Shown piece after piece: positions 55,512-64,000 of a stretch of 64,000 bases of DNA. The first letter of the stretch is position 1. Each line of letters begins with the position of its first letter. Origin of the DNA: Paeniglutamicibacter gangotriensis Lz1y (GTDB taxonomy: Bacteria > Actinomycetota > Actinomycetes > Actinomycetales > Micrococcaceae); NCBI RefSeq assembly GCF_000348945.1, contig NZ_AOCK01000005.1:186001-250000 (forward strand). The letters run 5' to 3'. The translations under genes and the position numbers were made by a program. Below the pieces are notes generated by a model. That model was not told the DNA's origin, did not search any database, and saw only the letters and a list, made by a program, of their open reading frames with translations.

Positions 55512-56723
55512 CTAGCGAGCGAGTTTCTTCAGCGCGATTCCAGGATCGGCGAGCGATTCGGGAGGAACAATGATGCCCCGGTCGATGATGCGGCGTGCTG
55601 CCCGGATGGTCAATCCCCCGTCGATGGACGCCGCTCCGAGCATCCGCCCGTCTTCGGCCAGGTGGAACGCGGCGATCGGATCTTCGCCGGCCAGGCGCAG
55701 CACCGTGGCGCCAACCCCATTCATGTCCCCCACGCCCTCGACGTGGGTCCCGTGGCGGTCGGACCAGAACCACGAGGCTCCATGCACCGGAAGTTCCTGC
55801 TCCAGGATGGCTGCGGCAGCCGTGGCACCGGTGTTCATGGCGTATTCCCAGTGCTCCCCGCGGCGCTCCAGTGACCCATCAGGGTTCCTGGTGCGGGCCA
55901 TGTCACCGACGGCATAAATCAGCGGGTTCGATGTGCGTTGGTTTTCATCGACGAGCATCCCGTTCTCGGTTTCCAGTCCGGCCGCCTGGGCGAGCGCGGT
56001 ATTGGGTACGATGCCAATACCCACCAGCACCTCGTCGCAGTCGATGCTTCGGCCGTCATCGAGGATGAGGCTATGACCGTGGGTGGTCTTGGAGATGTCC
56101 ACCGGGGTCCCATGGACCAGGGTGATTCCGGCATCCAGATGCATGGCATGCAGCCGGCGAGCCAGGGCCTGGCCGACGGCGGGGACCAACGGCGGGTCAA
56201 CCGGGTCGATCAGGGTAACTTCCGCGCCGAGGGTCCGGGCCGAGGATGCCACCTCCGCACCGATCAGCCCGGCGCCGACGATGACCAGGCGCATTCCTGG
56301 GGTGGTCTTTTCCCGCAGGACATCTGCATCCTCCTTGTTGCGCAGGGCGAGCACGGTTTCCAGGTCTCCGCCGGGGATCGGCAGCGGGCGGGGTGAACCG
56401 CCGGTGGCCAATACCAGCCGATCGGCATGCACTCGCCGCCCATCCGCGAGCTCTACGCCTAGGTACTCGGTATCCAGCTTCCGCACCGTGCCGCGGATCA
56501 ACTCGACGCGGTGCTCTGCGTACCATTCGGCCGGGGCAAGTGCGATCCCCGCGGTGTCCTTCTGACCCAGCAGGTAGGCCTTGCTCAATGGAGGCCTGTC
56601 GTAGGGGATCCCTGCGGGGTCGATGATGCTCAGCGCTCCGGCATAGCCACGGGCACGCAGGTTCTGCGCAACCGTGAATCCGGCTAGGCCACCGCCGATG
56701 ACCAGAATCGATTCAATGCTCAT
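55512..56723 (-). CDS. FAD-dependent ferredoxin reductase
   Basis: 403 residues. FAD loop SILVIGGGLAGFTVAQNL (residues 4-21), YDRPPLSKAYLLG, NAD loop LVIVGAGLIGAEVASSA, VYAVGDMART-like IYAVGDMART and a C-terminal reductase domain. ATG 56723. Supplies electrons to the adjacent Rieske ferredoxin. It resembles the reductase at 15525-16778 in domain order but differs clearly in sequence. Confidence 0.93.
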   Translation of the reverse strand: MSIESILVIGGGLAGFTVAQNLRARGYAGALSIIDPAGIPYDRPPLSKAYLLGQKDTAGIALAPAEWYAEHRVELIRGTVRKLDTEYLGVELADGRRVHADRLVLATGGSPRPLPIPGGDLETVLALRNKEDADVLREKTTPGMRLVIVGAGLIGAEVASSARTLGAEVTLIDPVDPPLVPAVGQALARRLHAMHLDAGITLVHGTPVDISKTTHGHSLILDDGRSIDCDEVLVGIGIVPNTALAQAAGLETENGMLVDENQRTSNPLIYAVGDMARTRNPDGSLERRGEHWEYAMNTGATAAAAILEQELPVHGASWFWSDRHGTHVEGVGDMNGVGATVLRLAGEDPIAAFHLAEDGRMLGAASIDGGLTIRAARRIIDRGIIVPPESLADPGIALKKLAR

Positions 56724-56907
56724 GGGGGGATGTTGCCGATCCGTTGATAAATGAATGGGCGCGTGGTCTATGGGAGCAAGCACCCGGGGTCTTGCTCCCA
56801 TTATCCCGCGCTGACAGGCTTCCGCACAAAGTCGCGGTCCCGCCTCAGGCACCGCCAAATATTCGCGGTGCTCACCAAGCGGCGCCACCGGGCGGGGCAT
56901 GGGAACA

Positions 56908-56943
56908 CCGGTGGGGCCCGGATAAGGATCCGGGCCCCACCGG
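56908..56943 (-). terminator. Terminator of the BCCT gene
   Basis: Perfect 16-bp arms CCGGTGGGGCCCGGAT (56908-56923) and complement (56928-56943), 4-nt loop, 24 bp after the BCCT stop. Confidence 0.85.
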
Positions 56944-56967
56944 CGTACGGCAGGGATTTCGGCGAGG

Positions 56968-58890
56968 TCAGACCGTGGGCTTCACCTCGTCGTCCTCCTC
57001 CTGTGCCGGTGGCTCGCCGCCCTGGTCGAGGTACTCCTGCGAGGACTCGAACTCCGGCGTATCGAAGGTCTGTCCGGCGAGGGGGTCCTTGTGCTCGCCA
57101 TTGATCTGGATGGCCCCGGTCCGCGGATCCACGCTCGTGGCCTCGGGGTCAACATTGCGGAAGGTGATGACTTGATTCGGCTCCGCCGGCTCGGATTTCG
57201 ATCGACGCTCCCCCTCGCTGAACCCGGAGAGCGACGTCGTGGTGCCCCCGATGCCGCGCAGTATCCGCCGGCTCGTGGCGTGCTCCGGGTCGGGCCGCAT
57301 CTCGGGGGCGGTGGTAGCGGTGACCTCCATGTAGTTGGGCATCGTGGCCACGTCGTGGCGGAAGGCCCGCGTCAGCGAGATGCAGGCCAACAGGAGGATG
57401 ATCGAGAACGGCGCCGCCGTCGAGATCGAGAGCGTCTGCAGGGCGGTCAGTGCGGCGCTGCCGCCAACCACCAGCAGCACGGCCGCCGCGACCCCTTCCA
57501 GCACGGCCCAGTAGATGCGGGTGGATTTGGGTGTATCGGTGCTGCCGCCGCTGGCGAGCATGTCGATCACCAGCGATCCGGAGTCCGAGGAGGTGACGAA
57601 GAAGAAAACGACAACGATCATGGCAATGACGCTGAGCACTGTCGCGAACGGGAACGCATCGAAGAACGCGAACAGCGCCGTCGTGGAGTCCACCGCCCCG
57701 TCTGTGACCATATTGACAGTGCCCTCGCGCTGGAACAGAATCGCGGAGTCGCCGAAGATCGTGAACCAGACCAGGCTCACCATCGTCGGGGCCACCAGCA
57801 CGCCGAGGATGAACTGACGGATCGTGCGGCCGCGGGAAATCCGGGCAATGAACATGCCCACAAACGGCGCCCAGCTGACCCACCAGCCCCAGTAGAAGAT
57901 CGTCCAGTCGGCCTCCCAGCCGTCGGTCGAGAACGGCCCGACGTGGAACATGATCTCGGGCAGGAAGTTCAGGTAGTTGCCCAAGTTCTCGGGGAACGCC
58001 TTGAGCAGGAAGATCGTCGGGCCCAGGACGAACACGGCGAGGGCGAGCAGCGCCGCGACGGACATATTGATGTTCGAGAGCCACTTCAGGCCCTTGTGCA
58101 CGCCGGAGACCACCGACCATACCGCGATCGTGGTGATGAGGGTGATGATGACGATAATCAGCCAGTTTGAGGACTCCGCCCAACCGAGGAATTCGAACCC
58201 GCCGATGATCTGGCTGACGCCGAAACCGAACGAAGTCGCGATGCCGAAGAGCGTGCCGACGATGGCGACCGTGTCGATAGCGTGCCCGATCCACCCTTCG
58301 ATGCGCTCACGGCCCAGCAGCGGCTCAAGCAGCCAGCGCACCGCCAGCGGACGGCCACGGCGGAAGGACATGTAGGCAAGGCCGAGGCCGACGATCGAGT
58401 AGATCGCCCACGGGTGCAGCCCCCAGTGCAGCATCACGGAGCCAAACGAGGTGTTGATTGCTTCGGTCGTTTCCCCTTCGACACCGAGCGGAGGGGTGAT
58501 GTAGTGGCTCATCGGTTCGGCCACAGAGAAGAACACCAGACCGATGCCCATGCCGGCGCTGAAGAGCATCAAGAACCAGGAGACGATTCCGAATTCGGGC
58601 TTCTCGTCGTCGCGCCCGAGCCGGATGCGCCCGATCTTCGAGACGGCAAAGTAGATCGCGAACGCCAGGAAGACGTTTACGACGATGACGTACCACCAGC
58701 CGACGCCGTTGGAGATGATGGAATTGAGCTTGCTCGTGGCCTCCTCAAGCTCGTCGCCGGCCACCCTGCTGAGGACCACCGTGATCAGCAGCAACGAGAT
58801 AATCACGATGGACGCCGGAATGAAGACCGGCTTCAGGATCTTGGACCGGGGCGGCGAGGCTGTTCGCCGGTCTGTGGACGAGGAAGACAT
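56968..58890 (-). CDS. BCCT-family betaine/choline/carnitine transporter
   Basis: 640 residues, 12 membrane helices plus an acidic cytoplasmic tail of about 100 residues. FSAGMGIGLVFFSVAEPMSH and GWWVSWAPFVGMFIARISRG are family signatures. Ion-driven uptake of a trimethylammonium compound. The C-terminal tail (PAQEEDDEVKPTV) is long, as in osmotically regulated members. AAAGAGG precedes ATG 58890. A Rieske ferredoxin/reductase pair follows on the same strand, but a terminator separates them. Confidence 0.94.
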   Translation of the reverse strand: MSSSSTDRRTASPPRSKILKPVFIPASIVIISLLLITVVLSRVAGDELEEATSKLNSIISNGVGWWYVIVVNVFLAFAIYFAVSKIGRIRLGRDDEKPEFGIVSWFLMLFSAGMGIGLVFFSVAEPMSHYITPPLGVEGETTEAINTSFGSVMLHWGLHPWAIYSIVGLGLAYMSFRRGRPLAVRWLLEPLLGRERIEGWIGHAIDTVAIVGTLFGIATSFGFGVSQIIGGFEFLGWAESSNWLIIVIITLITTIAVWSVVSGVHKGLKWLSNINMSVAALLALAVFVLGPTIFLLKAFPENLGNYLNFLPEIMFHVGPFSTDGWEADWTIFYWGWWVSWAPFVGMFIARISRGRTIRQFILGVLVAPTMVSLVWFTIFGDSAILFQREGTVNMVTDGAVDSTTALFAFFDAFPFATVLSVIAMIVVVFFFVTSSDSGSLVIDMLASGGSTDTPKSTRIYWAVLEGVAAAVLLVVGGSAALTALQTLSISTAAPFSIILLLACISLTRAFRHDVATMPNYMEVTATTAPEMRPDPEHATSRRILRGIGGTTTSLSGFSEGERRSKSEPAEPNQVITFRNVDPEATSVDPRTGAIQINGEHKDPLAGQTFDTPEFESSQEYLDQGGEPPAQEEDDEVKPTV

Positions 58891-59309
58891 TTCAGTACCT
58901 CTTTCGTCGTGTTGGGTAGCGCTCGGGCTGCCAACGCGTGGAGACTTTCCCTAGAACGTAACACAACGTGAGGCAGCTCACGCCCTGCAAGTTTTCCCTG
59001 GAATGCTCGCCGCCGGGCGGCTCGCGCCGGGGCACCTTCCACCTCGGGCCCATGCCCGGCAGCACCATCCACGCTCCGGGACGGGCCTGCCCAGGCGACA
59101 GGACGCTGGGAGGCGCCGGGTTCGGGCACGGATTTTTGCACTCATGCAAACTCTTGTTGCCTAATCGCATCTCTTATATGGGTGACGCGGCTTCTGCCTC
59201 ATCCACTTCGTGCCGCACCTTGGCACGGACCATCCCCAGCCGAGCTGACGCGCGTCTAGGGTGGATCTAATCCATCTTCCGATTCACCGATTTTCGCAGG
59301 AGTTTCACG
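58891..59309. other. Intergenic region between bcct and hydrolase genes
   Basis: 419 bp between divergent genes. No supported gene. The hydrolase-proximal end has an AGGAG ribosome-binding site (59295). No strong inverted repeat was found. Confidence 0.5.
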
Positions 59310-60170
59310 ATGACCGTCACCCAGATTCCCGATTACACAACCGATGCCTTCTTCGGGCTCGAAGACAAGTGGCTGGAAACGGCCGAGGGCGAACTCACCC
59401 ACTACCACGAGCTTGGCGAGGGCACCCCGCTGCTGTTCCTGCACGGCTCCGGCACCGGCGTCACCGCCGCCGCCAACTGGTGGCTGAACCTGCCGGAACT
59501 GGCAGAGGCCGGCCGCTGCATCGCCATCGACTCGGTCGGCTACGGCCAGACCGTCGTGCCCGAGGGCATCGAATACGGCATCAAGGAATGGGTCCGCCAC
59601 GCGGTCCGCGTCCTGGACGCCCTGGGCATCGAGAAGACCTGGATCGTGGGAAACTCCATCGGCGGCTGGGTCGCCATGCAGTTCGCCATTGACTTCCCCG
59701 AGCGTCTGCTCGGTATCGTCTCCATGGGCACCGGCGGAGCCAAGAAGACCGCAGCTCTCTCCGGACATGCTAAGCCCGAGCTCTCCGAGGCCGGCATCCG
59801 CCGCACCCTCGAGCAGTTCGTCGTGGACAAGGCTCTGGTCACCGACGAGCTGGTGTCCCTGCGTTACGCCTCGGCCCTGAACGACACCGCATCGGACCGC
59901 CTGGTCGACGTTGTCACCGCACGCGACCGCGACCGCGATGCCCTCCCGCTGGATTTCGAGGTCCTGGGCAAGCTCGAGATCCCGGTGCTCCTGATCCACG
60001 GCATGCAGGACGTCGTCATTCCGGTGACCCGTACCCACGAATTGCAGGGAGTCATCCCCACCGCCGACGCTCACATTTTCAACCAGTGCGGCCACTGGTC
60101 GCAGGTTGAACGTGCCAGCGAGTTCAACCAGGTCATCAAGTCATACCTCGCACAACACATGGCCAAGTAG
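59310..60170 (+). CDS. Alpha/beta hydrolase, meta-cleavage product hydrolase-like
   Basis: 286 residues. Oxyanion-hole motif LLFLHGSGTGVTAAANWWLN, nucleophile elbow GNSIGGW (Ser116), acid in GMQDVVIP (Asp234) and His262 in CGHWSQVERASEFN. The layout matches hydrolases of ring-cleavage products (2-hydroxymuconic semialdehyde or biphenyl pathway types). No dioxygenase is next to it, so the substrate is open. AGGAG precedes ATG 59310. Confidence 0.87.
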   Translation: MTVTQIPDYTTDAFFGLEDKWLETAEGELTHYHELGEGTPLLFLHGSGTGVTAAANWWLNLPELAEAGRCIAIDSVGYGQTVVPEGIEYGIKEWVRHAVRVLDALGIEKTWIVGNSIGGWVAMQFAIDFPERLLGIVSMGTGGAKKTAALSGHAKPELSEAGIRRTLEQFVVDKALVTDELVSLRYASALNDTASDRLVDVVTARDRDRDALPLDFEVLGKLEIPVLLIHGMQDVVIPVTRTHELQGVIPTADAHIFNQCGHWSQVERASEFNQVIKSYLAQHMAK

Positions 60171-60191
60171 CCCCGACATATCACCATCAGC

Positions 60192-60229
60192 GAAGCCCCG
60201 CAGGTCCCGACAAGGACCGGCGGGGCTTC
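60192..60229 (+). terminator. Terminator after the hydrolase
   Basis: Arms GAAGCCCCGC (60192-60201) and GCGGGGCTTC (60220-60229) with an inner GGTCC/GGACC stem. Confidence 0.85.
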
Positions 60230-60352
60230 CGTGTTCCGGCCAACGGCATGACCCCTGCCCCCGCCAGACACACACCCCTAAACTGAGGAATATCCTCTGG
60301 CCGACCGAAAGCGGTCTCGCCACCAAGAGCACCACCACGGGAGTAAATCAAC

Positions 60353-60817
60353 ATGCAGATTTGGTCGCACAACATCGATGTCCAGGACCTCAACGACAAG
60401 GGCAAAGGCACGTTGAATGCGGCACTAGGCATCGAAATCACCTCGTTCACCGAGAATACGCTGACCGGTCGGATGCCGGTCAACGAGCAGACGATCCAAC
60501 CTGCCGGGGTATTGCACGGCGGGGCTTCCGTGGCCTTCGCCGAGACTTTGGCCTCGTGGGCAGGATCGCTGGCGGTGGACGACTCACGTTTCCATGTGGT
60601 CGGTCAGGAAATCAACGCCAACCACTTGCGTGCCGGCATTTCGGGGCAGTGGGTTCAGGGAACCGCCAGCCCCGTTCACCTTGGGCGCAAGACCCATGTG
60701 TGGGAAATCCGGATCACCAACGAAGACCACAAGCTCGTGTGCATATCGCGATGCACACTGGCGGTCTTGGAAATCCCCGGACAGTACACCCGCGCCGAGG
60801 AACGAACCGGATCCTAA
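60353..60817 (+). CDS. Hotdog-fold acyl-CoA thioesterase
   Basis: 154 residues. Family motif GVLHGGASVAFAETLASWAG with His55-Gly-Gly and the catalytic Glu64, then EINANHLRAGISG. Closest in layout to PaaI/MenI-type thioesterases that cut aromatic or dihydroxynaphthoyl-CoA. GGGAG lies upstream of ATG 60353. It converges on the XRE-cupin gene. Confidence 0.9.
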   Translation: MQIWSHNIDVQDLNDKGKGTLNAALGIEITSFTENTLTGRMPVNEQTIQPAGVLHGGASVAFAETLASWAGSLAVDDSRFHVVGQEINANHLRAGISGQWVQGTASPVHLGRKTHVWEIRITNEDHKLVCISRCTLAVLEIPGQYTRAEERTGS

Positions 60818-60841
60818 CAACCGAGGCCGTACCGGCGGCGG

Positions 60842-61411
60842 TCAACCTTTGGAAGCAAACTGCGCCACGTGTGGCGCTGTGCTGGTGATGTGCAGCAACG
60901 CCTTGGCCTCGAGGGCGCCGAAGGCGTGCTCGACATCGGCAGGGAAACGCAAGAAATCGCCTTCGAAGAGCCGCACAATTTCGGTTCCGTAACGGATATC
61001 CGCTGGTCCTTCAATGACATAGACCTGGTGAAGCGAGCCGGTACTCAAGGTAGCGCCCTTGGCGCTTTCTAGCGGCACCTCGACAGCCAGCAGTTGGGTG
61101 CGTACATAGCCTGAACCATAGATCTGGTCGAGCTCCCGGGTGGGCCCCTGGGGTTTGGTGCTCCACGACCCGTCGGCCTTGCGACGCATGAGCACGGGCG
61201 ATCCCCACTCGGTGAGCAGTCCGCCGATACGAATACTTAGGGCACGAGCCACTTCCTCGAGCGTGCCGATGGTGGGGTTCCCCTGGCCCTGTTCAATCTT
61301 GGACAGGGTCTGCTTGGAGACGCCCGCCCGGCGGGCCAGTTCCCCGAGCGAAAGCTCCCGTTCCATTCTGATGCGCTGGATATTCCGTGAAATCACGTGG
61401 TTTGTCGCCAT
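60842..61411 (-). CDS. XRE-family regulator with cupin domain
   Basis: 189 residues. Helix-turn-helix at about 8-65 (LSLGELARRAGVSKQTLSKI) and a C-terminal cupin barrel (GSLHQVYVIEGPADIRYG, EGDFLRFPADVEHAF) likely to bind the inducer. Faces the IclR gene across a TGACAAATTGTCA palindrome. Regulated genes may include the thioesterase or IclR. Confidence 0.9.
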   Translation of the reverse strand: MATNHVISRNIQRIRMERELSLGELARRAGVSKQTLSKIEQGQGNPTIGTLEEVARALSIRIGGLLTEWGSPVLMRRKADGSWSTKPQGPTRELDQIYGSGYVRTQLLAVEVPLESAKGATLSTGSLHQVYVIEGPADIRYGTEIVRLFEGDFLRFPADVEHAFGALEAKALLHITSTAPHVAQFASKG

Positions 61412-61432
61412 GATTCAATCGTCACTTATAAC

Positions 61433-61445
61433 TGACAAATTGTCA
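61433..61445. promoter_or_regulatory. Palindromic operator between xre-cupin and iclR
   Basis: TGACAAATTGTCA, a perfect 13-bp palindrome 22 bp from the XRE-cupin start, with an extra GTCA/TGAC half-site pair beside it (61421-61436). Position suggests autoregulation. Confidence 0.6.
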
Positions 61446-61540
61446 TGTTTGACTTACTTCTTTTTCCCCGTGACACTAGTAGCACGCCCGGAAACTCGCA
61501 AGTATTCTCATCCGGGCCGCGATCTTGGAGGTTTCCCACA

Positions 61541-62350
61541 ATGTCCCCGAGCCCGGTGCCGCAACGCGACGACCGTACCGCAGTAGATAAGGCCATGTCG
61601 CTACTCAACGCCTTCGGCCAGGACTCGGTGGGTGGTGTCGGCGTCAGCGAGCTGGCCCGCCGCGCGGATTTATCCAAGTCAACGGCCTTCCGTCTGCTGG
61701 GGATGCTGCAGCGAAACGGTGCGGTGGAGCGAGCAGGAAACGCCTACCGCTTAGGCAAGATGATCCTGAACCTCGGAGACACCCAGGAGTCGGCCGCGCA
61801 CGGGCGGATGCGCGACGCGCTCACGCCCTACCTCGCCGACCTCTACGAATTGACCAAACAGACCGTCCATCTGGCGGTCCTGCAGGGCTCCAACGTCGTT
61901 TATCTCAACAAGCTTTATGGGCACCTGCAGGTGCGCAGCCCCTCCCGGATCGGCGGTCAGGCGCCTGCCTACTGCACCGCGGTGGGAAAGGTGTTGCTGG
62001 CCTTCGACTCCACGAACGCCGATGAGGTCCTGCGCGGCGAGCTCCCGGCGTGGACACCGCACACCCTCACGGATCCGGAGGCACTCCGGAGCGAACTGGC
62101 CACGATTCGCAAGGATCATGTGGGCTACGATCGGGAGGAAATCCTGATGGGGCTTAATTGCATTGCAGCCCCGGTCATGGGACCCGGAGGAAAGCCAGTG
62201 GCAGCCTTGTCGATTTCCGGGCCCACCGGGAAATTCATCCCCGACTCGCAGTCCGAGGTACTGCGCAAGGTCTGCTACGCGGCCTCACGCGCCGTCGCCG
62301 CGGTCAGCGCACGCCAACGCCAGCAGCTTCGCCACGCACAAACAGTCTAG
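61541..62350 (+). CDS. IclR-family regulator
   Basis: 269 residues. Winged helix (VGVSELARRADLSKSTAFRL) and the effector domain (VHLAVLQGSNVVYLNKLYGH, GQAPAYCTAVGKVLLAF, EILMGLNCIAAPVMGPGGKP). GGAGG lies upstream of ATG 61541. Members usually control catabolic operons; the acyl-CoA synthetase gene opposite is a candidate target. Confidence 0.9.
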   Translation: MSPSPVPQRDDRTAVDKAMSLLNAFGQDSVGGVGVSELARRADLSKSTAFRLLGMLQRNGAVERAGNAYRLGKMILNLGDTQESAAHGRMRDALTPYLADLYELTKQTVHLAVLQGSNVVYLNKLYGHLQVRSPSRIGGQAPAYCTAVGKVLLAFDSTNADEVLRGELPAWTPHTLTDPEALRSELATIRKDHVGYDREEILMGLNCIAAPVMGPGGKPVAALSISGPTGKFIPDSQSEVLRKVCYAASRAVAAVSARQRQQLRHAQTV

Positions 62351-62366
62351 AAACTCTTAACGAACC

Positions 62367-62414
62367 AGAAGGGGTATCGCCCGGGGCGCAATCGTCCCGG
62401 GCGATACCCCTTCT
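62367..62414. terminator. Bidirectional terminator
   Basis: Perfect 19-bp arms starting AGAAGGGGTATCGCCCGGG (62367-62385) with the complement at 62396-62414 and a 10-nt loop, between convergent iclR and the GNAT-like gene. Confidence 0.9.
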
Positions 62415-62430
62415 GCTGTCGAGACAGTAT

Positions 62431-62901
62431 CTAGACGGTGGGGACCTCGTCGATGTTCCGCGATTCTTCCAGAACCCACGCTGGTTCGGCCGTCAGCAAC
62501 GCAAATGATCCTCGATTCAGATCAACGTCCACGACAAATCTGTACCCGGCTGCCTCGGCGACGCCAATGGCTTTCAGGTCCTCTTCCTCGCACGCCACGA
62601 CCAAACGACGGCACGCGGGGTCCTGTGACATGACGAATTCCGAAGCCAACTGGATCGCTTCGGCCGGGGCTCCCTCCTCGGGAACTAACAGCCTGTCGCG
62701 CAGCCCCGAAGGGTAGGTGGCGGCAAATTCGGATTCAACGATCCGCTTCACACCCACCGTGGCCACGTGGTTTCCCTCGTGCCCTATGGCAAGCGCGGTT
62801 CCGCCGCCCAGTCCTGCTGCCACGGGCTCGCAGGTCCATTCAGGGCCCAACGCGTCGGGCCATTTGAGCAAGTCGACATCGTCGTGGTGATGATCGGACA
62901 T
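62431..62901 (-). CDS. GNAT-like acetyltransferase protein
   Basis: 156 residues. The segment RRLVVACEEEDLKAIGVAEA then AGYRFVVDVDLNRG fits the last helix and strands of GNAT N-acetyltransferases (compare 'A..AAGFR.V.DVDL'). The N-terminal part is His/Asp-rich (SDHHHDDVDLL). The acetyl-CoA loop is not obvious, so the call is tentative. Its ATG overlaps the stop of the acyl-CoA synthetase gene (TAATG). Confidence 0.55.
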   Translation of the reverse strand: MSDHHHDDVDLLKWPDALGPEWTCEPVAAGLGGGTALAIGHEGNHVATVGVKRIVESEFAATYPSGLRDRLLVPEEGAPAEAIQLASEFVMSQDPACRRLVVACEEEDLKAIGVAEAAGYRFVVDVDLNRGSFALLTAEPAWVLEESRNIDEVPTV

Positions 62902-63998
62902 TACTTGACCTCCAAGGTTTTATTGGCCAGCAGCCGAACCGCTGCCTTGTCCAGTTTCCCGGACCCGTTGCGCGGTACCGAACCGGTGAGGATGAGCCGC
63001 TTAGGAAGCTTATAGCGGGCCAGCAACCCGGCGGAGAATTCTCGCACGTCCTCGATGCTCGGCACGGTGCCATCGACACAACTCAGCACCGCGACCACGG
63101 CTTCTCCCCACTGGTCATCGGCCACTCCTACCACCGCCACATCCAGTGCCCCGGGGTATTCCATCAGGGCACGTTCGACCTCGGCCGGGTATACGTTCTC
63201 GCCTCCGGTGATGATCATGTCCTTGAGCCGGTCGACCACGTAAAGGAAACCGTCGGCGTCTCGATAACCAATGTCTCCGGAACGGAACCACCCATCGCTG
63301 AAGGCGTCCTCCGTGGCCTTGGGATTGTTCCAGTATCGCCGGGTGACGTTGGGTCCCTTGACCCACAGCTCACCGGTTTGCCCGGATTCTTCGACATCGA
63401 TGGAGGTCAGCGGATCAACGACCTTGATCTGCGTGAACGGCATCGGCACCCCGCAGGAGCCCGGACGCTGATGAGTCAGCTCGGCCGGAAGATACGTGGC
63501 GAAGGGAGCGGTCTCGGTCAACCCCCAAGCCTGCTGCACTTCCACACCTTTGGCCTGGTACTGACGCAGCAGAATGGTGGGTACCGGGGCGCCGGCGCAG
63601 ATCAGGGCGCGCAGTGACTCGATCTTGGAATCGGCGAACTCGTCGGTTTGGGCCATCGCCGAGAGCATCGCTGGCACCAAGAACGCCTGGTTGACTTGGT
63701 ATTCTTCGATGTCTTTCAATGCTTGCCGGGGATCGAAGGTGCGCCGGACCACCACATGTCCACCACGAACCATGACCCTGATGGTGAGGGCGTTGAGCCC
63801 GCCAATGTGGAAGAGCGGTGCTACCGCGAGGTTGGTGTCCCCGCGGCGGGTGTCCACCAACGAATCCACGTTCACGGAGTTCCACCAGATATTGCCGTAG
63901 GACAGTTCCACGCCCTTGGGCTTTCCGGTGGTACCGGAGGTGAACATGAGGATTGCCAGGTCATCCTCGTCGGCACCCTGGACGGCGGGGTCGGCGGC
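62901..63998 (-). CDS. AMP-forming acyl-CoA synthetase, C-terminal part
   Basis: The frame runs off the right edge; about 366 residues are seen. ATP-binding FTSGTTGKPKGVELSYGN, then GLTETAPFATYLP, DGWFRSGDIGYRDADGFLYV, DRLKDMIITGGENVYPAEVE and the catalytic Lys motif PRNGSGKLDKAAVR. Likely activates a fatty or aromatic acid as CoA thioester. The N-terminal 150 or so residues lie outside the window. Overlaps the GNAT-like gene by 1 bp. Confidence 0.92.
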   Translation of the reverse strand, partial: AADPAVQGADEDDLAILMFTSGTTGKPKGVELSYGNIWWNSVNVDSLVDTRRGDTNLAVAPLFHIGGLNALTIRVMVRGGHVVVRRTFDPRQALKDIEEYQVNQAFLVPAMLSAMAQTDEFADSKIESLRALICAGAPVPTILLRQYQAKGVEVQQAWGLTETAPFATYLPAELTHQRPGSCGVPMPFTQIKVVDPLTSIDVEESGQTGELWVKGPNVTRRYWNNPKATEDAFSDGWFRSGDIGYRDADGFLYVVDRLKDMIITGGENVYPAEVERALMEYPGALDVAVVGVADDQWGEAVVAVLSCVDGTVPSIEDVREFSAGLLARYKLPKRLILTGSVPRNGSGKLDKAAVRLLANKTLEVK

Positions 63999-64000
63999 GT

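Overview
This window is high-GC DNA with the gene content of a Gram-positive actinobacterium. The nearest match I can infer is the Micrococcaceae (Arthrobacter in the broad sense). The basis is a GuaB1-type IMP dehydrogenase relative, galT-galK with a DeoR regulator, a small actinobacterial HTH protein, LapA and DUF456 membrane proteins, a catabolic amine oxidase, and many TetR/Lrp/GntR/IclR regulators. No rRNA, plasmid, prophage or CRISPR signal was seen, so this looks like ordinary chromosome with one small mobile-element island.

Layout. 1-9 kb: the end of an S10 carboxypeptidase, ilvD, an XRE regulator, a TIGR01777 epimerase, ogt, and the Leloir pair galT-galK facing a DeoR repressor. 9.1-13.4 kb: mobile island. 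A group II intron with its reverse transcriptase sits just after the terminator of tRNA-Ala(GGC), and a solo TnpB nuclease gene follows. 13.4-24 kb: a TetR/MFS pair, a ferredoxin reductase, an endonuclease-fold protein, AlkB, a CEOS-like dehydrogenase, membrane proteins, a hemerythrin protein and tRNA-Ala(CGC). 24-28.4 kb: etfB-etfA-cytochrome b-acyl-CoA dehydrogenase operon. 28.8-35.8 kb: an MFS exporter, then an amine-use operon (amine oxidase, universal stress protein, APC permease, probably idi) facing a TetR regulator across a perfect palindrome.

37.6-49.6 kb holds the most coherent system: a 5-oxoproline / D-glutamate module in two blocks. The right-facing operon is pxpA, fused pxpB-pxpC, a biotin carboxylase fused to a biotin carrier domain, and a GntR/FCD regulator. 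About 5 kb away, a left-facing operon encodes an Nramp-like transporter without the usual metal-binding motifs and a DUF1445 (YcsI / D-glutamate cyclase-like) protein. Both promoters carry the same palindrome, TTGTT[G/C]AACAA (once before pxpA, twice before the transporter), so the GntR protein probably controls both. Between the blocks lie two lipoproteins, a tandem pair of MFS transporters and the 3' remnant of an adenosine deaminase gene.

50-64 kb: guaB1, an Lrp regulator, a DedA-like protein, an MFS permease preceded by a 32-residue membrane peptide gene that abuts it, an orphan Rieske ferredoxin and ferredoxin reductase, a BCCT transporter, an alpha/beta hydrolase, a hotdog thioesterase, XRE-cupin and IclR regulators facing each other, and an acyl-CoA synthetase (cut by the window edge) overlapping a GNAT-like gene. 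All functions come from reading motifs and context; no database search was run.
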